Virus record (IMG/VR): IMGVR_UViG_3300037189_018157
Location: 1-46,952 of that record
DNA: 46,952 nt
Source: a virus
Direction: 5' to 3' (one strand)
Made by a program: the position numbers and the translations under genes. This document shows positions 39,319-46,952 of the stretch, one piece after another (position 1 is the first letter of the stretch; every line of letters starts with the position of its first letter). Under the pieces are notes generated by a model. It was not told the DNA's origin. It searched no databases and saw nothing but the letters and a program-made list of their open reading frames with translations.

Positions 39319-39956
39319 TCGTTATCTACTCCTTCAGCAATTTTATTAGAAATTATTTTTGCTCTTTGAGAAACTGCCGATGGTGACATTTTCAGTTTCT
39401 TAGCCAATGTGGCATTGTCTAAAATAGGTTTATTACCAAAACCAGTTCTATGTTCAAAAATAAGTTTATCTTTAGGAGTTAAGTCATGATAAACAAAATG
39501 AATCCATTCATCGCTGTTACCAGATATAAATGTAGGTGTGTAAGTTAAATTGTTTAAATTGACGTCTTTTTTCCTATTACTCAATAAATTGTTAACCGTG
39601 GCTAATGAGTGGCCCGAGGCATCGGCTAATTCTTCGACTGAAGGTTCACGACCTAATGTTTCATGTAAACCTTGTTCTATTTGATTGAGTTTGTGAATCT
39701 TGAATTGTTTGTTTTCAGGAACTCGTACAGTACCTCCGTATTGGGTACTTAGCCTGGATAGCTTTTGCAATTGATTGGTTAGATGAGTTGAAAATTTAAA
39801 ACCAGAATCCGGTTTATATGACTCCGCAGCTTCATGCGCTAATCGATAAGCTTCCGATTGTACAAATGTTAAAGGAATAAACTTTGCGTGTTTTTGCGCC
39901 TCCATTTCAATTAATCGTTTATGGCTAGTAACTAAATTATTAATATCGGTACTCAT
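39315..39956 (-). CDS. Sigma-70-like RNA polymerase specificity factor
   Basis: A 213-aa protein. SGFKFSTHLTNQLQKLSRLS (51-70), then GTVRVPENKQFKIHKL (75-90), fit sigma regions 2.3-3.0 ('GfkFSTya..wi.qai.r......iRvP.h'). LGREPSVEELADASGHSLATV (101-121) fits region 3, and LTPKDKLIFEHRTGFGNKP (159-177), with TLAKKLKMSPSAVSQRAKII as the helix-turn-helix (183-202), fits region 4. Region 1 and part of region 2 are reduced. It would direct host RNA polymerase to phage promoters, probably late ones. Its place inside the baseplate cluster is unusual. Confidence 0.8.
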   Translation of the reverse strand: MSTDINNLVTSHKRLIEMEAQKHAKFIPLTFVQSEAYRLAHEAAESYKPDSGFKFSTHLTNQLQKLSRLSTQYGGTVRVPENKQFKIHKLNQIEQGLHETLGREPSVEELADASGHSLATVNNLLSNRKKDVNLNNLTYTPTFISGNSDEWIHFVYHDLTPKDKLIFEHRTGFGNKPILDNATLAKKLKMSPSAVSQRAKIISNKIAEGVDNE

Positions 39957-39957
39957 A

Positions 39958-41547
39958 TCACAAAGTTATATCATTTAGCCAATTGTCCCAATAGTTTTCC
40001 ATGTCGTAATATGTGTAATAATAAAACCCATCATCTTCAACACCTTGCATATTTCCGGTTGTTCCAGCCTGCCTAATACAGCTAATATTTACTGTCGTAA
40101 CTACTTTGAGTTCATCAGGAATATTAACTACGACTTCGTGAGTTACGTGCGTTACAAATCCCTGAAAAAATAAACCTGGAACTCTGGTGTAGATTGACCC
40201 AGTTGAACCAGGTACCCATTCGGGATTAAAAGTCATAGTGAATGAGCCTGCTCTATCACGAAATTTTTCACTTAAAAAAGCTAGTTTTGCAAACTGGTCA
40301 AGTTTATCTTTTTGGGTGTCATATGTCGATGCCATTTTATTAACAACTGCTTCATGTTGATCTGCTGCTGCTTGCGGAGAGTCTGGCGGATCTCCACTGT
40401 CAGCAGCGTTTCCGTTAGCTGAATCAGGTTTCGGTCCGTAATTCAATGAGTTTAATGCAAAAACTGAAAGTTTGTTAGTTATCAACCCAGCTGCACTATC
40501 CGATACTTCGGTATCGTCGGCTACATATACTCCCAATTTGTCGGTTATAAAACCCGTTATACCCCCAATTGGTGCGTATGTAGAGGGATCTATTACATTA
40601 AGACAGTATCTAGCATTTATATACCCAGTATCCGAAATTGTTAGATAATTAAAATCAACAGGATTTGCTTTATTTGGTGACTTACTTTTTCCTCTAAACG
40701 GGGGAACCGCGTGAGATTTTATTTTTAAAAATTCAGCTTTGGGTATAACAAATATTTTATCGTTCCCACAAACTAATATGCAGTTTATCTCGTCATACAT
40801 GGCCACCATCATATCCCACAAAGTTGGAAAGTCACCCAACATTAAAGATATTAACCATTCTCCTGTAGTTACGCCGGTTATTTGACATTTTCGCGTAGCT
40901 GATGTATCTAAATTTTTATTAACAAATTCAAATGCTTTATCTAAATTTTCGGTATATTTTTCATGCTTAACAATTTTAAGATAATCACCGTCCTGCGCGT
41001 TAACTGTTAACTCAGGTTGTTGTTGTGAAGTTACAACGTACTTAATTAACTTTGAAACATATTCTGCAACTGGAAGTTCGGGGGATACCTCTGCACCTAT
41101 GTTTACACCTAACGTGCTTACCGCCTTATCTTGACCGTTTCCAGATTTAACAAATTCTGTTGTTTTATAAGGTTTAAAAGATCCAGGCATTAATCCAAAT
41201 ACCCTAGGATATACATCTATTAAAGTTTGAAATTTTGATTTTAAAATTGCAGTATAAGAAATACCGCCAGGTGATTGTGAAAAACTTATACCATCTAGAA
41301 ATCCTTCAAACTGAATACAACCAGTTTTTGTTTTAATTTTAATTGTTACAATTTTTGACTTACTTTTATAAGAATCAGGATTACATAACAATTGAGGTTC
41401 CTGTCTTTGAACTTCGGCTACGTTTAATCCTAGATTTGCGTATGGAATCATATTGACTCCGTAATGTACTACAATACCACTTATCGCGGATTGTGTAATG
41501 CCTCCCAGCCCACTTATTTCAAATTGAATATCACCAACCGCACTCAT
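39958..41547 (-). CDS. Probable baseplate hub/late control protein
   Basis: A 529-aa beta-rich protein. The N-terminal part contains QFEGFLDGISFSQSPGGISY, the 'f.G.V..v..s....g' layout of hub proteins (gpD/gp44 type). The middle has TLWDMMVAMYDEINCILVCG. A low-complexity Asp/Pro/Ala linker (SANGNAADSGDPPDSPQAAA) lies near residues 372-391. The C-terminus is aromatic and acidic (FYYYTYYDMENYWDNWL). The place between tape measure and gp25 supports a hub role; no lysozyme domain is present. Confidence 0.65.
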   Translation of the reverse strand: MSAVGDIQFEISGLGGITQSAISGIVVHYGVNMIPYANLGLNVAEVQRQEPQLLCNPDSYKSKSKIVTIKIKTKTGCIQFEGFLDGISFSQSPGGISYTAILKSKFQTLIDVYPRVFGLMPGSFKPYKTTEFVKSGNGQDKAVSTLGVNIGAEVSPELPVAEYVSKLIKYVVTSQQQPELTVNAQDGDYLKIVKHEKYTENLDKAFEFVNKNLDTSATRKCQITGVTTGEWLISLMLGDFPTLWDMMVAMYDEINCILVCGNDKIFVIPKAEFLKIKSHAVPPFRGKSKSPNKANPVDFNYLTISDTGYINARYCLNVIDPSTYAPIGGITGFITDKLGVYVADDTEVSDSAAGLITNKLSVFALNSLNYGPKPDSANGNAADSGDPPDSPQAAADQHEAVVNKMASTYDTQKDKLDQFAKLAFLSEKFRDRAGSFTMTFNPEWVPGSTGSIYTRVPGLFFQGFVTHVTHEVVVNIPDELKVVTTVNISCIRQAGTTGNMQGVEDDGFYYYTYYDMENYWDNWLNDITL

Positions 41548-42350
41548 AATAATGTATTAATTTTTTTAGCCAAAGCGAGCAGTAATCCAGAAATCCTATA
41601 TACAGGATTATAGTGAAATTTCCAATAATTTTCGTATTTAGTTACATCAATATCGGTTCTGTAATTAAATAACGAATCTGTGATTTCTGTATTCAGTAAA
41701 CTTTCAAAAATTTTATTAAATTCAAAAATATAAGGAGATTCCACTATGAATTCCCATGTTTTATTTGAGGTATCAAAAAATTCTGGTTTATTACCAATTG
41801 CAAATGAAATTCCAGTTGAACCAATTGGAATAGGCTTAGAAACATTTATGTCAGTAAAGTCTAAAAGAATTTCAGTTTCGTCAGTAGGTTCCGTATAAGT
41901 TTTGCCGTTGTTGATGTAAACTTTTTTAACTTTTGAGTATATGTTAATTTTCTGTGTATCATCAATCTGAGAAATTAAGAAGTTATCGTAATAATTTTGA
42001 TTGATAGAATTGGCTACATATTTTCCGTATATAAAGATTGGATGGCGCTCATTACTTACAATTGGATTAGTAATCCTGTTTATTTTAAAAAAGTTAGGAT
42101 CATTGCTATATGAAATTCTGGAATCAAATTTTAAAATTTCAGCTTCTAAGTCGGCAGCTTTAATTATGTTTAAATAATTTTGAATTAGAAATATCTTATA
42201 TAATCTTGAAATTCCTTTGGGAAACAATACATCATATACTTTAATTAATTCTTTAGGTAAGTCTAAAGAAAGATAATTAATTGGAATATGCTCGGTGTTG
42301 TCACCAACATGATTCAAATTTAATAGTAAAGTTCTAAAATGATTTAACAC
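41544..42350 (-). CDS. Unknown 268-aa tail protein, GTG start
   Basis: Start GTG at 42350, overlapping the previous stop by 7 bases; no ATG is better placed. It is soluble, mixed alpha/beta, rich in Asn, Ile and Lys, with a hydrophobic C-terminal helix (YRISGLLLALAKKINTLL). It overlaps the hub-like gene by 4 bases. Its position after the tape measure suggests a tail tip or baseplate component. No family. Confidence 0.7.
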   Translation of the reverse strand: MLNHFRTLLLNLNHVGDNTEHIPINYLSLDLPKELIKVYDVLFPKGISRLYKIFLIQNYLNIIKAADLEAEILKFDSRISYSNDPNFFKINRITNPIVSNERHPIFIYGKYVANSINQNYYDNFLISQIDDTQKINIYSKVKKVYINNGKTYTEPTDETEILLDFTDINVSKPIPIGSTGISFAIGNKPEFFDTSNKTWEFIVESPYIFEFNKIFESLLNTEITDSLFNYRTDIDVTKYENYWKFHYNPVYRISGLLLALAKKINTLL

Positions 42351-42823
42351 AATTTATTAAGATTTGTTGTTGTGGGAAGAGAATGATCGATCACAGCAAA
42401 GTTTATTTGAAATACTGCATTAGTCATGGGGTCTCCAGAATATGTAATTGTCGAATCTACAAACACTACAGTAAATGTGGTATTGGCGATTGAAAGCTCG
42501 TGGTCCGTACCACGCATAAGACCTATATTTTGAAATAATCTATCGACTCCGGGTAATTCGCCATCACAGTTAGGTAAAATAAGTCCTTGTACAGCAATAC
42601 TACCCAAACCTTTTCCAAAATGGTAATGATGGATTTTATCATCAAAACTCATAAAAAATTGATTAGTATCTCTTAAATTAATTTGAATATCAGTAATGAT
42701 GCTCACCAAGTTTTCGGCTTCTAAAGCATCTAATAAATTCATTTCTATAGGAAGTGTGGTTGCCTGATTGTAGGGCAATACATTCATACCTCCTTTGTTT
42801 TTATAAAAAATTGCACCACCCAT
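42344..42823 (-). CDS. Unknown 159-aa tail protein
   Basis: A beta-rich protein that starts MGGAIFYKNKGGMNVLPYNQ 5 bases after the tape measure stop. The leader has AGGATAATTATT, one of the better Shine-Dalgarno-like spacings in the window. The segment PNCDGELPGVDRLFQNIGLM and a strand-rich C-terminus suggest a small tail structural protein. No family recognised. Confidence 0.7.
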   Translation of the reverse strand: MGGAIFYKNKGGMNVLPYNQATTLPIEMNLLDALEAENLVSIITDIQINLRDTNQFFMSFDDKIHHYHFGKGLGSIAVQGLILPNCDGELPGVDRLFQNIGLMRGTDHELSIANTTFTVVFVDSTITYSGDPMTNAVFQINFAVIDHSLPTTTNLNKLC

Positions 42824-42828
42824 AATAA

Positions 42829-45800
42829 TTATCCTGTTAAACTTGTAATTGAACTCACTATTTGCGCGAAGGATCCGACTTGCGTCTTTAAGTCATCCAT
42901 TCCCTCAGTTAACGAACTGACTGCCTTATCGATGGCTTCTTTTAAACCAATTAACGGCCCATTTCCTTGTTGTGTTCCTGAATCTTTTGCAGCTTGATCT
43001 GTTGACGCCTGTACTGCACCTTGAATGGTACCTAAGTCTTTAATTTTGCCGAGCGCATCGGAATCGAGTTCACTTAGATCTTGTCTGCCGTAATAGTTAC
43101 TTACTTGTCTAGCATACTTTTCCCTATTTGCGGCTGACATCGTATAACCTTTGTCTCTGTCCCATTCGACAATTCCTGAAGTAATTCCTTCTTGCTGTAG
43201 AATGCTGACATCCTCACCAGATCCTTCGTTAAGTTTTTTTAAATACTCATCTGCACTCAGAGATTTGTCTTTACCAGCTAAACCAAGATTTTTGAGACTA
43301 GTGATTGACTTATCGCTAATTGGGTTGCCTACATCTTGATCGGCAAACGCCTGCCCTAATTGGCGTACATCAATTTTTCCTTCACTATTACCGTAACGCT
43401 TTCTTAAAGACTGCTTGATTGGGTCTGCTAATTGACCTAATGCGTCATCAAACGATTGTTGTGTTTCAGCCAGTGTTTCTTTATCTACTGCGTTATTTTG
43501 AGCTAGTTCAATTGTTCTATACGCAGCTTGATCTTGATAAAGGTTTCTAAGTGTCCCTTCATTTAATTTAATATTTTTATTTTTTTCTAAAGCCTTTGCA
43601 TCCAATAAACCTGTTTTTTCGGTAAATCTTTTAGCAGACATAATTTCTCGATAAGAATATCCCGTTTTATCTGCTAATTCTTTATTATATTCGTCCTCAC
43701 TTAATTTTGAATATGCGTCTAATTCACCCACCGTAATTTTTCCTTCACCAGTTATTTTTTCAAGCGCCGCTTTTCCCACGGTATCTTCACCATATGCTTT
43801 TCGTTGAGCCTGTATGCGCTCAATCTGTGCATCTGAGTATCCCAGGTCTTTTAAATGGGCCTTGTTCTCTGTTTCGTTACCAGTACCGCCTGATGAGGTA
43901 TAAAACAAAGCATCACGAGATTGCTTTGTTTTAAGTGAATTCATTTTATTAACTGCATCTTTGGTTGCATCAACTGCAGTTAATGCTTCTGGAGTTTTTA
44001 AAATTTGCATTAACGGATCGACACCCTGAGCAAACCGCCCGTTAACAAGCAATTGAGTGATTGACTGATTTAACGGCTGCTGAAGATGCGATAACAATTT
44101 TGCTTTACGCTCTTCATCTATAGCTTGCTGTCGATGTTCTTTTTCTATTTCATTACGTTTTTCTGGAGGAAGACTAGCTAGCATTATAGATCGTTCTGCG
44201 GCTAAACGTCTGGATTTGGCCATTGGATCGTTACCACCAAATAACCTAGCAGTCTGTGTATTTCCTTCAATTCCCACACCTGTACCAAAAACTTTGCTGG
44301 CGTATAGTTCTGAATTATCTCCTAAATTTAATTTTTTTGCTTTCTCTGGATTAAACAGAGAAGTGTAATAACTTACGGCTTCGTCCGCGCTAGTGATTTT
44401 TCTGTCATAAACGTCACCATTCTCATCAACATCTTTAACACTGATAGCTCCTCCTTTACTCAGTATTTTACTTTGTAAATCAGAACGCATTGATGTCTTA
44501 AACAAGTTTGCCATTGCGGCATCTTCGTCTAATCCTTTACCCTTTGCTTTTAAAGCTTCATTTGTTTTAAAACCCTGAGCTATATATGTTTCGCTATTTT
44601 GTGCCTGCTGCGCCTGTATCGCATTAAATGCCCCGTTTGATTGTTGAGCCAGACTATTGGTCAGATTTTGTAGTCCTGCTTGGTCCATTGGCTTAGCGTT
44701 GGCTTCTGATACGAGCTGCTTTTTGAGTTTATCACGTTCAGTATCGGTTAGTCCGGCTATATTATCAATGAACCCCATCATACCCATTAATTTTTTATTA
44801 ATTGGTTCAGTTTTTACGGACATTTTAGATGCAAGCTGCTCTTGTGTAAAATGTGTCATTCCTCCTAATTCCCTAATTCGAGATGAACCCATAGCTGAAG
44901 CCATAACGTGTGCATCTTGCGTAGCCTTGAGTGTAGTCTCCATCTGAGCAGCACCACCCGTTAATCCCAATTCTGGGCTAGCCGCGGCCAGTGCCTTGGT
45001 AGTATTGTGTAGTCCCATTATCTCTTCAGTGCTTATACCCGTCACGCGGGCAGTGCTTTTTACACGACGCATTAAATCGGTTGCGTAGCTGGCATCTTCT
45101 GGTTTGTTAAAATCAAGTTTACTGTTTCCAAGCAAATCATTCACAGCAGTCATTGTGTCTGCTGCGTTTTCTGTACCGAACAAATCTGCACCTGCGCGCA
45201 TAACTTGACCCAAATTTTGCATGGAAGCCTTGGTGGCCTCTTTGTGAGCTCCGCCGCTTTTTTTCAACGCACCCTTATAATCGATTAACCCTAAATCAAT
45301 ACCCATCATCATTGATTTAGTGAGATCCTGCGTTTCAAAGCCTCTAGTAGCTGAGGTATTGATTCCGCCTAAAACGGTATCACGTCCGATTTTCTGTGCT
45401 ACCTCCGTTTTTGCCCGCTGCAAAGGCTCTACTATATCTTTAGTCTTGCTGGCGAGTTCTTGTGAAACTTTTTTTAGTGCCTCTACGGTTTGACTGGTGG
45501 CACCTTCTAATTTACTGACGTCTACATCTCCTCGATTATCTTTATTTTGAAGACCAATTACTTTTTCCAAATCAAATTTTCCATCTTTAAAAACACCCAA
45601 TTTTTGAAGCGAAAGATCCTCCTTTGAAAGTCCTTTTACTGCTTGTGATAAACCGGAATTATTATCTTCCAACAATTCGTTACCTTTTCTAAGAGTTTTT
45701 GCATCAATCCTGGAATCAAGATCTTTTCTAGCCGCGGCTGCATCGGCTTGATTGAAGGGTCGGTTACGAAACAGACTTTGATTCATACCCGTCATCATTT

Positions 45801-46254
45801 GATCGGTATCTTCAACTTTTAAATTATTAAAATTACCAGTCATGTTTGCGGCAGTGAGTCCAGTTCCACGGGATAACATGGACATTTGCGCTGCCACGGG
45901 ATTTCCACCGTTCATTGCACGCATAAGCGGGCTATCTGCTAGCCCTCCTGGTCGGTTTATCATAGGACCTATGAACTGCGTCATTCCTGAATCTAAATCC
46001 CAACCACCTAATTTTTGAATCGCCGGCATGTGATTCATGCTTTGATTCATTACTTTTAAAAAATCATTAGATCTATCCCTTTGCTGAAAGGATTCGTAAA
46101 TACTCTGTCCTGCGGCTGGTCTAGGTGCTATATCCGATTTACCCAACATCATTGAAAACAACAGGTCAATGTTGGGATTGCCCGAAGTGATGTTAGGCAA
46201 TAAACCTAGCGTATTTGTTAACGGATTTTTTTCAAATGTACCGGGTATGGTCAT
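42829..46254 (-). CDS. Probable tail tape measure protein
   Basis: The largest gene of the window, 1141 aa. It is hydrophilic, largely helical and Ala/Gln/Lys-rich, with a Met/Asn/Gly-rich first 150 residues and a heptad-like C-terminus (SLTEGMDDLKTQVGSFAQIV). Its position directly after the overlapping chaperone pair is the classic tape measure position. By the usual rule of about 0.15 nm per residue the tail would be near 170 nm long. No peptidase or lysozyme domain is seen. Several short segments (SEGKIDVRQLGQAF, GEGKITVGELDAY, GKDKSLSADEYLKK) recall half EF-hands. AAAGGTTAGATAA precedes the start. Confidence 0.7.
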   Translation of the reverse strand: MTIPGTFEKNPLTNTLGLLPNITSGNPNIDLLFSMMLGKSDIAPRPAAGQSIYESFQQRDRSNDFLKVMNQSMNHMPAIQKLGGWDLDSGMTQFIGPMINRPGGLADSPLMRAMNGGNPVAAQMSMLSRGTGLTAANMTGNFNNLKVEDTDQMMTGMNQSLFRNRPFNQADAAAARKDLDSRIDAKTLRKGNELLEDNNSGLSQAVKGLSKEDLSLQKLGVFKDGKFDLEKVIGLQNKDNRGDVDVSKLEGATSQTVEALKKVSQELASKTKDIVEPLQRAKTEVAQKIGRDTVLGGINTSATRGFETQDLTKSMMMGIDLGLIDYKGALKKSGGAHKEATKASMQNLGQVMRAGADLFGTENAADTMTAVNDLLGNSKLDFNKPEDASYATDLMRRVKSTARVTGISTEEIMGLHNTTKALAAASPELGLTGGAAQMETTLKATQDAHVMASAMGSSRIRELGGMTHFTQEQLASKMSVKTEPINKKLMGMMGFIDNIAGLTDTERDKLKKQLVSEANAKPMDQAGLQNLTNSLAQQSNGAFNAIQAQQAQNSETYIAQGFKTNEALKAKGKGLDEDAAMANLFKTSMRSDLQSKILSKGGAISVKDVDENGDVYDRKITSADEAVSYYTSLFNPEKAKKLNLGDNSELYASKVFGTGVGIEGNTQTARLFGGNDPMAKSRRLAAERSIMLASLPPEKRNEIEKEHRQQAIDEERKAKLLSHLQQPLNQSITQLLVNGRFAQGVDPLMQILKTPEALTAVDATKDAVNKMNSLKTKQSRDALFYTSSGGTGNETENKAHLKDLGYSDAQIERIQAQRKAYGEDTVGKAALEKITGEGKITVGELDAYSKLSEDEYNKELADKTGYSYREIMSAKRFTEKTGLLDAKALEKNKNIKLNEGTLRNLYQDQAAYRTIELAQNNAVDKETLAETQQSFDDALGQLADPIKQSLRKRYGNSEGKIDVRQLGQAFADQDVGNPISDKSITSLKNLGLAGKDKSLSADEYLKKLNEGSGEDVSILQQEGITSGIVEWDRDKGYTMSAANREKYARQVSNYYGRQDLSELDSDALGKIKDLGTIQGAVQASTDQAAKDSGTQQGNGPLIGLKEAIDKAVSSLTEGMDDLKTQVGSFAQIVSSITSLTG

Positions 46255-46258
46255 TTAT

Positions 46259-46657
46259 CTAACCTTTATCTTTTTGATTTTTTTCTTTTTTAGATTCTGC
46301 ATTTCGCTTAGCTAACAAAGCTTTCCATGAGGCAATTTCCTCTGGAGTAGTGGGCAACTTTGGTAGTTTGGCTTTACTTATATTATCCCTTTTAGGCAGG
46401 TAAGGCAATGTCAATTCAGAATAGGAAGATATTTCATCATCGATATTCTTGGCTATTTTGGGATTATTAACCAATACCCCACTTATTAATGAAGCGTGCG
46501 CAGTTATACGCAGCTGCATTATTTCGGCCACTTTTTTATTTTCTATCTGAGAGAGAATTATATTTTCTCGTAGCTCAGAAGAAGGATTTGGATATTTGAA
46601 ATTAAGCCAACCGAGGAGATATCCCTCTGTAAGTAATGTTACTCGGCGGCTTTCCAA
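46259..46657 (-). CDS. Tail assembly chaperone, C-terminal frame (gpT-like)
   Basis: A 132-codon frame opening with LESRRVTLLTEGYLLGWLNF and ending in a Lys-rich tail (AKRNAESKKEKNQKDKG). The first possible codon is TTG at 46657 inside the preceding gene, and no ribosome site is visible. The slippery heptamer at 46657-46663 instead suggests that it is made by a -1 shift from the upstream frame as a fusion. This matches the gpG/gpGT arrangement directly before tape measures. The chaperone would hold the tape measure during tail assembly. Family membership is by position, not by sequence. Confidence 0.65.
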   Translation of the reverse strand: MESRRVTLLTEGYLLGWLNFKYPNPSSELRENIILSQIENKKVAEIMQLRITAHASLISGVLVNNPKIAKNIDDEISSYSELTLPYLPKRDNISKAKLPKLPTTPEEIASWKALLAKRNAESKKEKNQKDKG

Positions 46658-46663
46658 AAACCC
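46605..46663 (-). other. Probable -1 ribosomal frameshift site (slippery heptamer plus stem)
   Basis: In the frame of the 5' gene the minus strand reads G GGT TTT (46663-46657), a canonical X XXY YYZ heptamer. A -1 slip leads into the next frame at TTG 46657. Five bases later a stem can form: AGCC-G-CCGAG with CTCGG-TT-GGCT, loop 26 bases, which includes the TAA stop of the 5' gene. The element lies just before the tape measure gene. Confidence 0.65.
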
Positions 46664-46952
46664 GGCGTATTAATTTCCTTAGTTAAGAAAATTAATAGAT
46701 TTTCAAATTGTTTATGAGCTTCAGCTATAATACTTAACTTAAACATAGACCACTGTTCAATAACCTTAATTCGCGCCTTCAAATAAGAATCTTCGGAATT
46801 CTCGGGTGTGTATTTTTCCTTAGTGATGTCTGGTAAAAACGGTAAGTTATTTATTTTAGATATACCTAAAGCTAATCTGTAGTTTGTCAGTTTCATGACA
46901 TACATAGCATCCGTCGTAAGTACATTTGCCAACTCGTCTCGTTTTAACTGCG
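46639..46952 (-). CDS. Tail assembly chaperone, N-terminal frame (gpG-like), 5' end cut by window edge
   Basis: The frame is open to the right edge (QLKRDELANVLTTDAMYVMK at the edge), so the start is outside the window; a TTG at 46932 is not a convincing start. The visible 103 residues are helical and basic. They end TPGFWKAAE and a TAA at 46639. The last codons contain the heptamer G GGT TTT. It precedes the tape measure together with the 132-codon frame, the order of gpG and gpT. Confidence 0.65.
   Translation of the reverse strand, partial: QLKRDELANVLTTDAMYVMKLTNYRLALGISKINNLPFLPDITKEKYTPENSEDSYLKARIKVIEQWSMFKLSIIAEAHKQFENLLIFLTKEINTPGFWKAAE

Noticed and set aside
46655-46657. TTG at 46657 as an independent start of the second chaperone frame
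   Set aside because: There is no ribosome site and the codon sits at the slip point of a canonical heptamer, so frameshifting explains it better.
1-46952. CRISPR arrays, insertion sequences, integrase, inteins, homing endonucleases
   Set aside because: I looked for repeats with regular spacing, transposase motifs, intein splice blocks and HNH/GIY-YIG motifs and saw none.

Overview
The window is a piece of the genome of a large, AT-leaning, double-stranded DNA phage of the contractile-tail (myovirus) type. Signs of this are a terminase large subunit, a long tail/baseplate cluster (tail-assembly chaperone pair, probable tape measure, gp25-like and J/gp6-like baseplate proteins), a phage-type replication set, six tRNA genes and tightly overlapping small genes of unknown function. 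Capsid and portal genes are not recognisable here and both edges cut through genes. The host cannot be named. Most starts lack a visible Shine-Dalgarno sequence, and TTG/GTG starts are used several times, which would fit hosts with weak SD dependence (for example Bacteroidota or Cyanobacteria); this is inference only.

Layout. (1) 1-18357, all on the minus strand and read right to left: an early/replication operon. In transcription order it holds small basic proteins, a GRPKGSKNK AT-hook-like protein, an AAA+ ATPase of the Ycf46 type, a DUF3150 protein, a DUF1257 (Ycf35) protein, an unknown 84-aa protein and a DUF2997 protein. Then come SbcD- and SbcC-like nuclease subunits, two mini-proteins, an SF2 helicase, several small unknowns, a YdcK-like beta-helix protein, a primase, an unknown, a DnaB-like helicase and a family A DNA polymerase with an N-terminal uracil-DNA-glycosylase-like domain. 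A further unknown gene runs off the left edge. (2) 18360-20078: the terminase large subunit, alone on the plus strand. (3) 20075-25177, minus strand: small accessory genes interleaved with tRNA-Ser, -Leu, -Val and -Pro, two clear intrinsic terminators, and a 349-aa protein with its own terminator. (4) 25258-26526: one plus-strand gene of unknown function, facing the end of the tail cluster across a long inverted repeat. (5) 26641-46952, minus strand: tRNA-Ala and tRNA-Thr at the 3' end of the tail/baseplate operon. In transcription order the operon is a chaperone pair with a probable -1 frameshift, the tape measure, hub-like proteins, a sigma-like factor, gp25-like, J-like and gpI-like baseplate proteins, fibre/collar proteins and five tandem paralogues.

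How they work together. The left operon should supply fork unwinding, priming, synthesis and end processing. The Ycf46/DUF3150/Ycf35/DUF2997 block looks like an AAA+ machine with fixed partners whose job is unknown. The sigma-like protein inside the baseplate operon may redirect host RNA polymerase to phage promoters. The six tRNAs all carry U34 anticodons and each serves a four-codon box (Ser, Leu, Val, Pro, Ala, Thr), so the set looks chosen rather than random.
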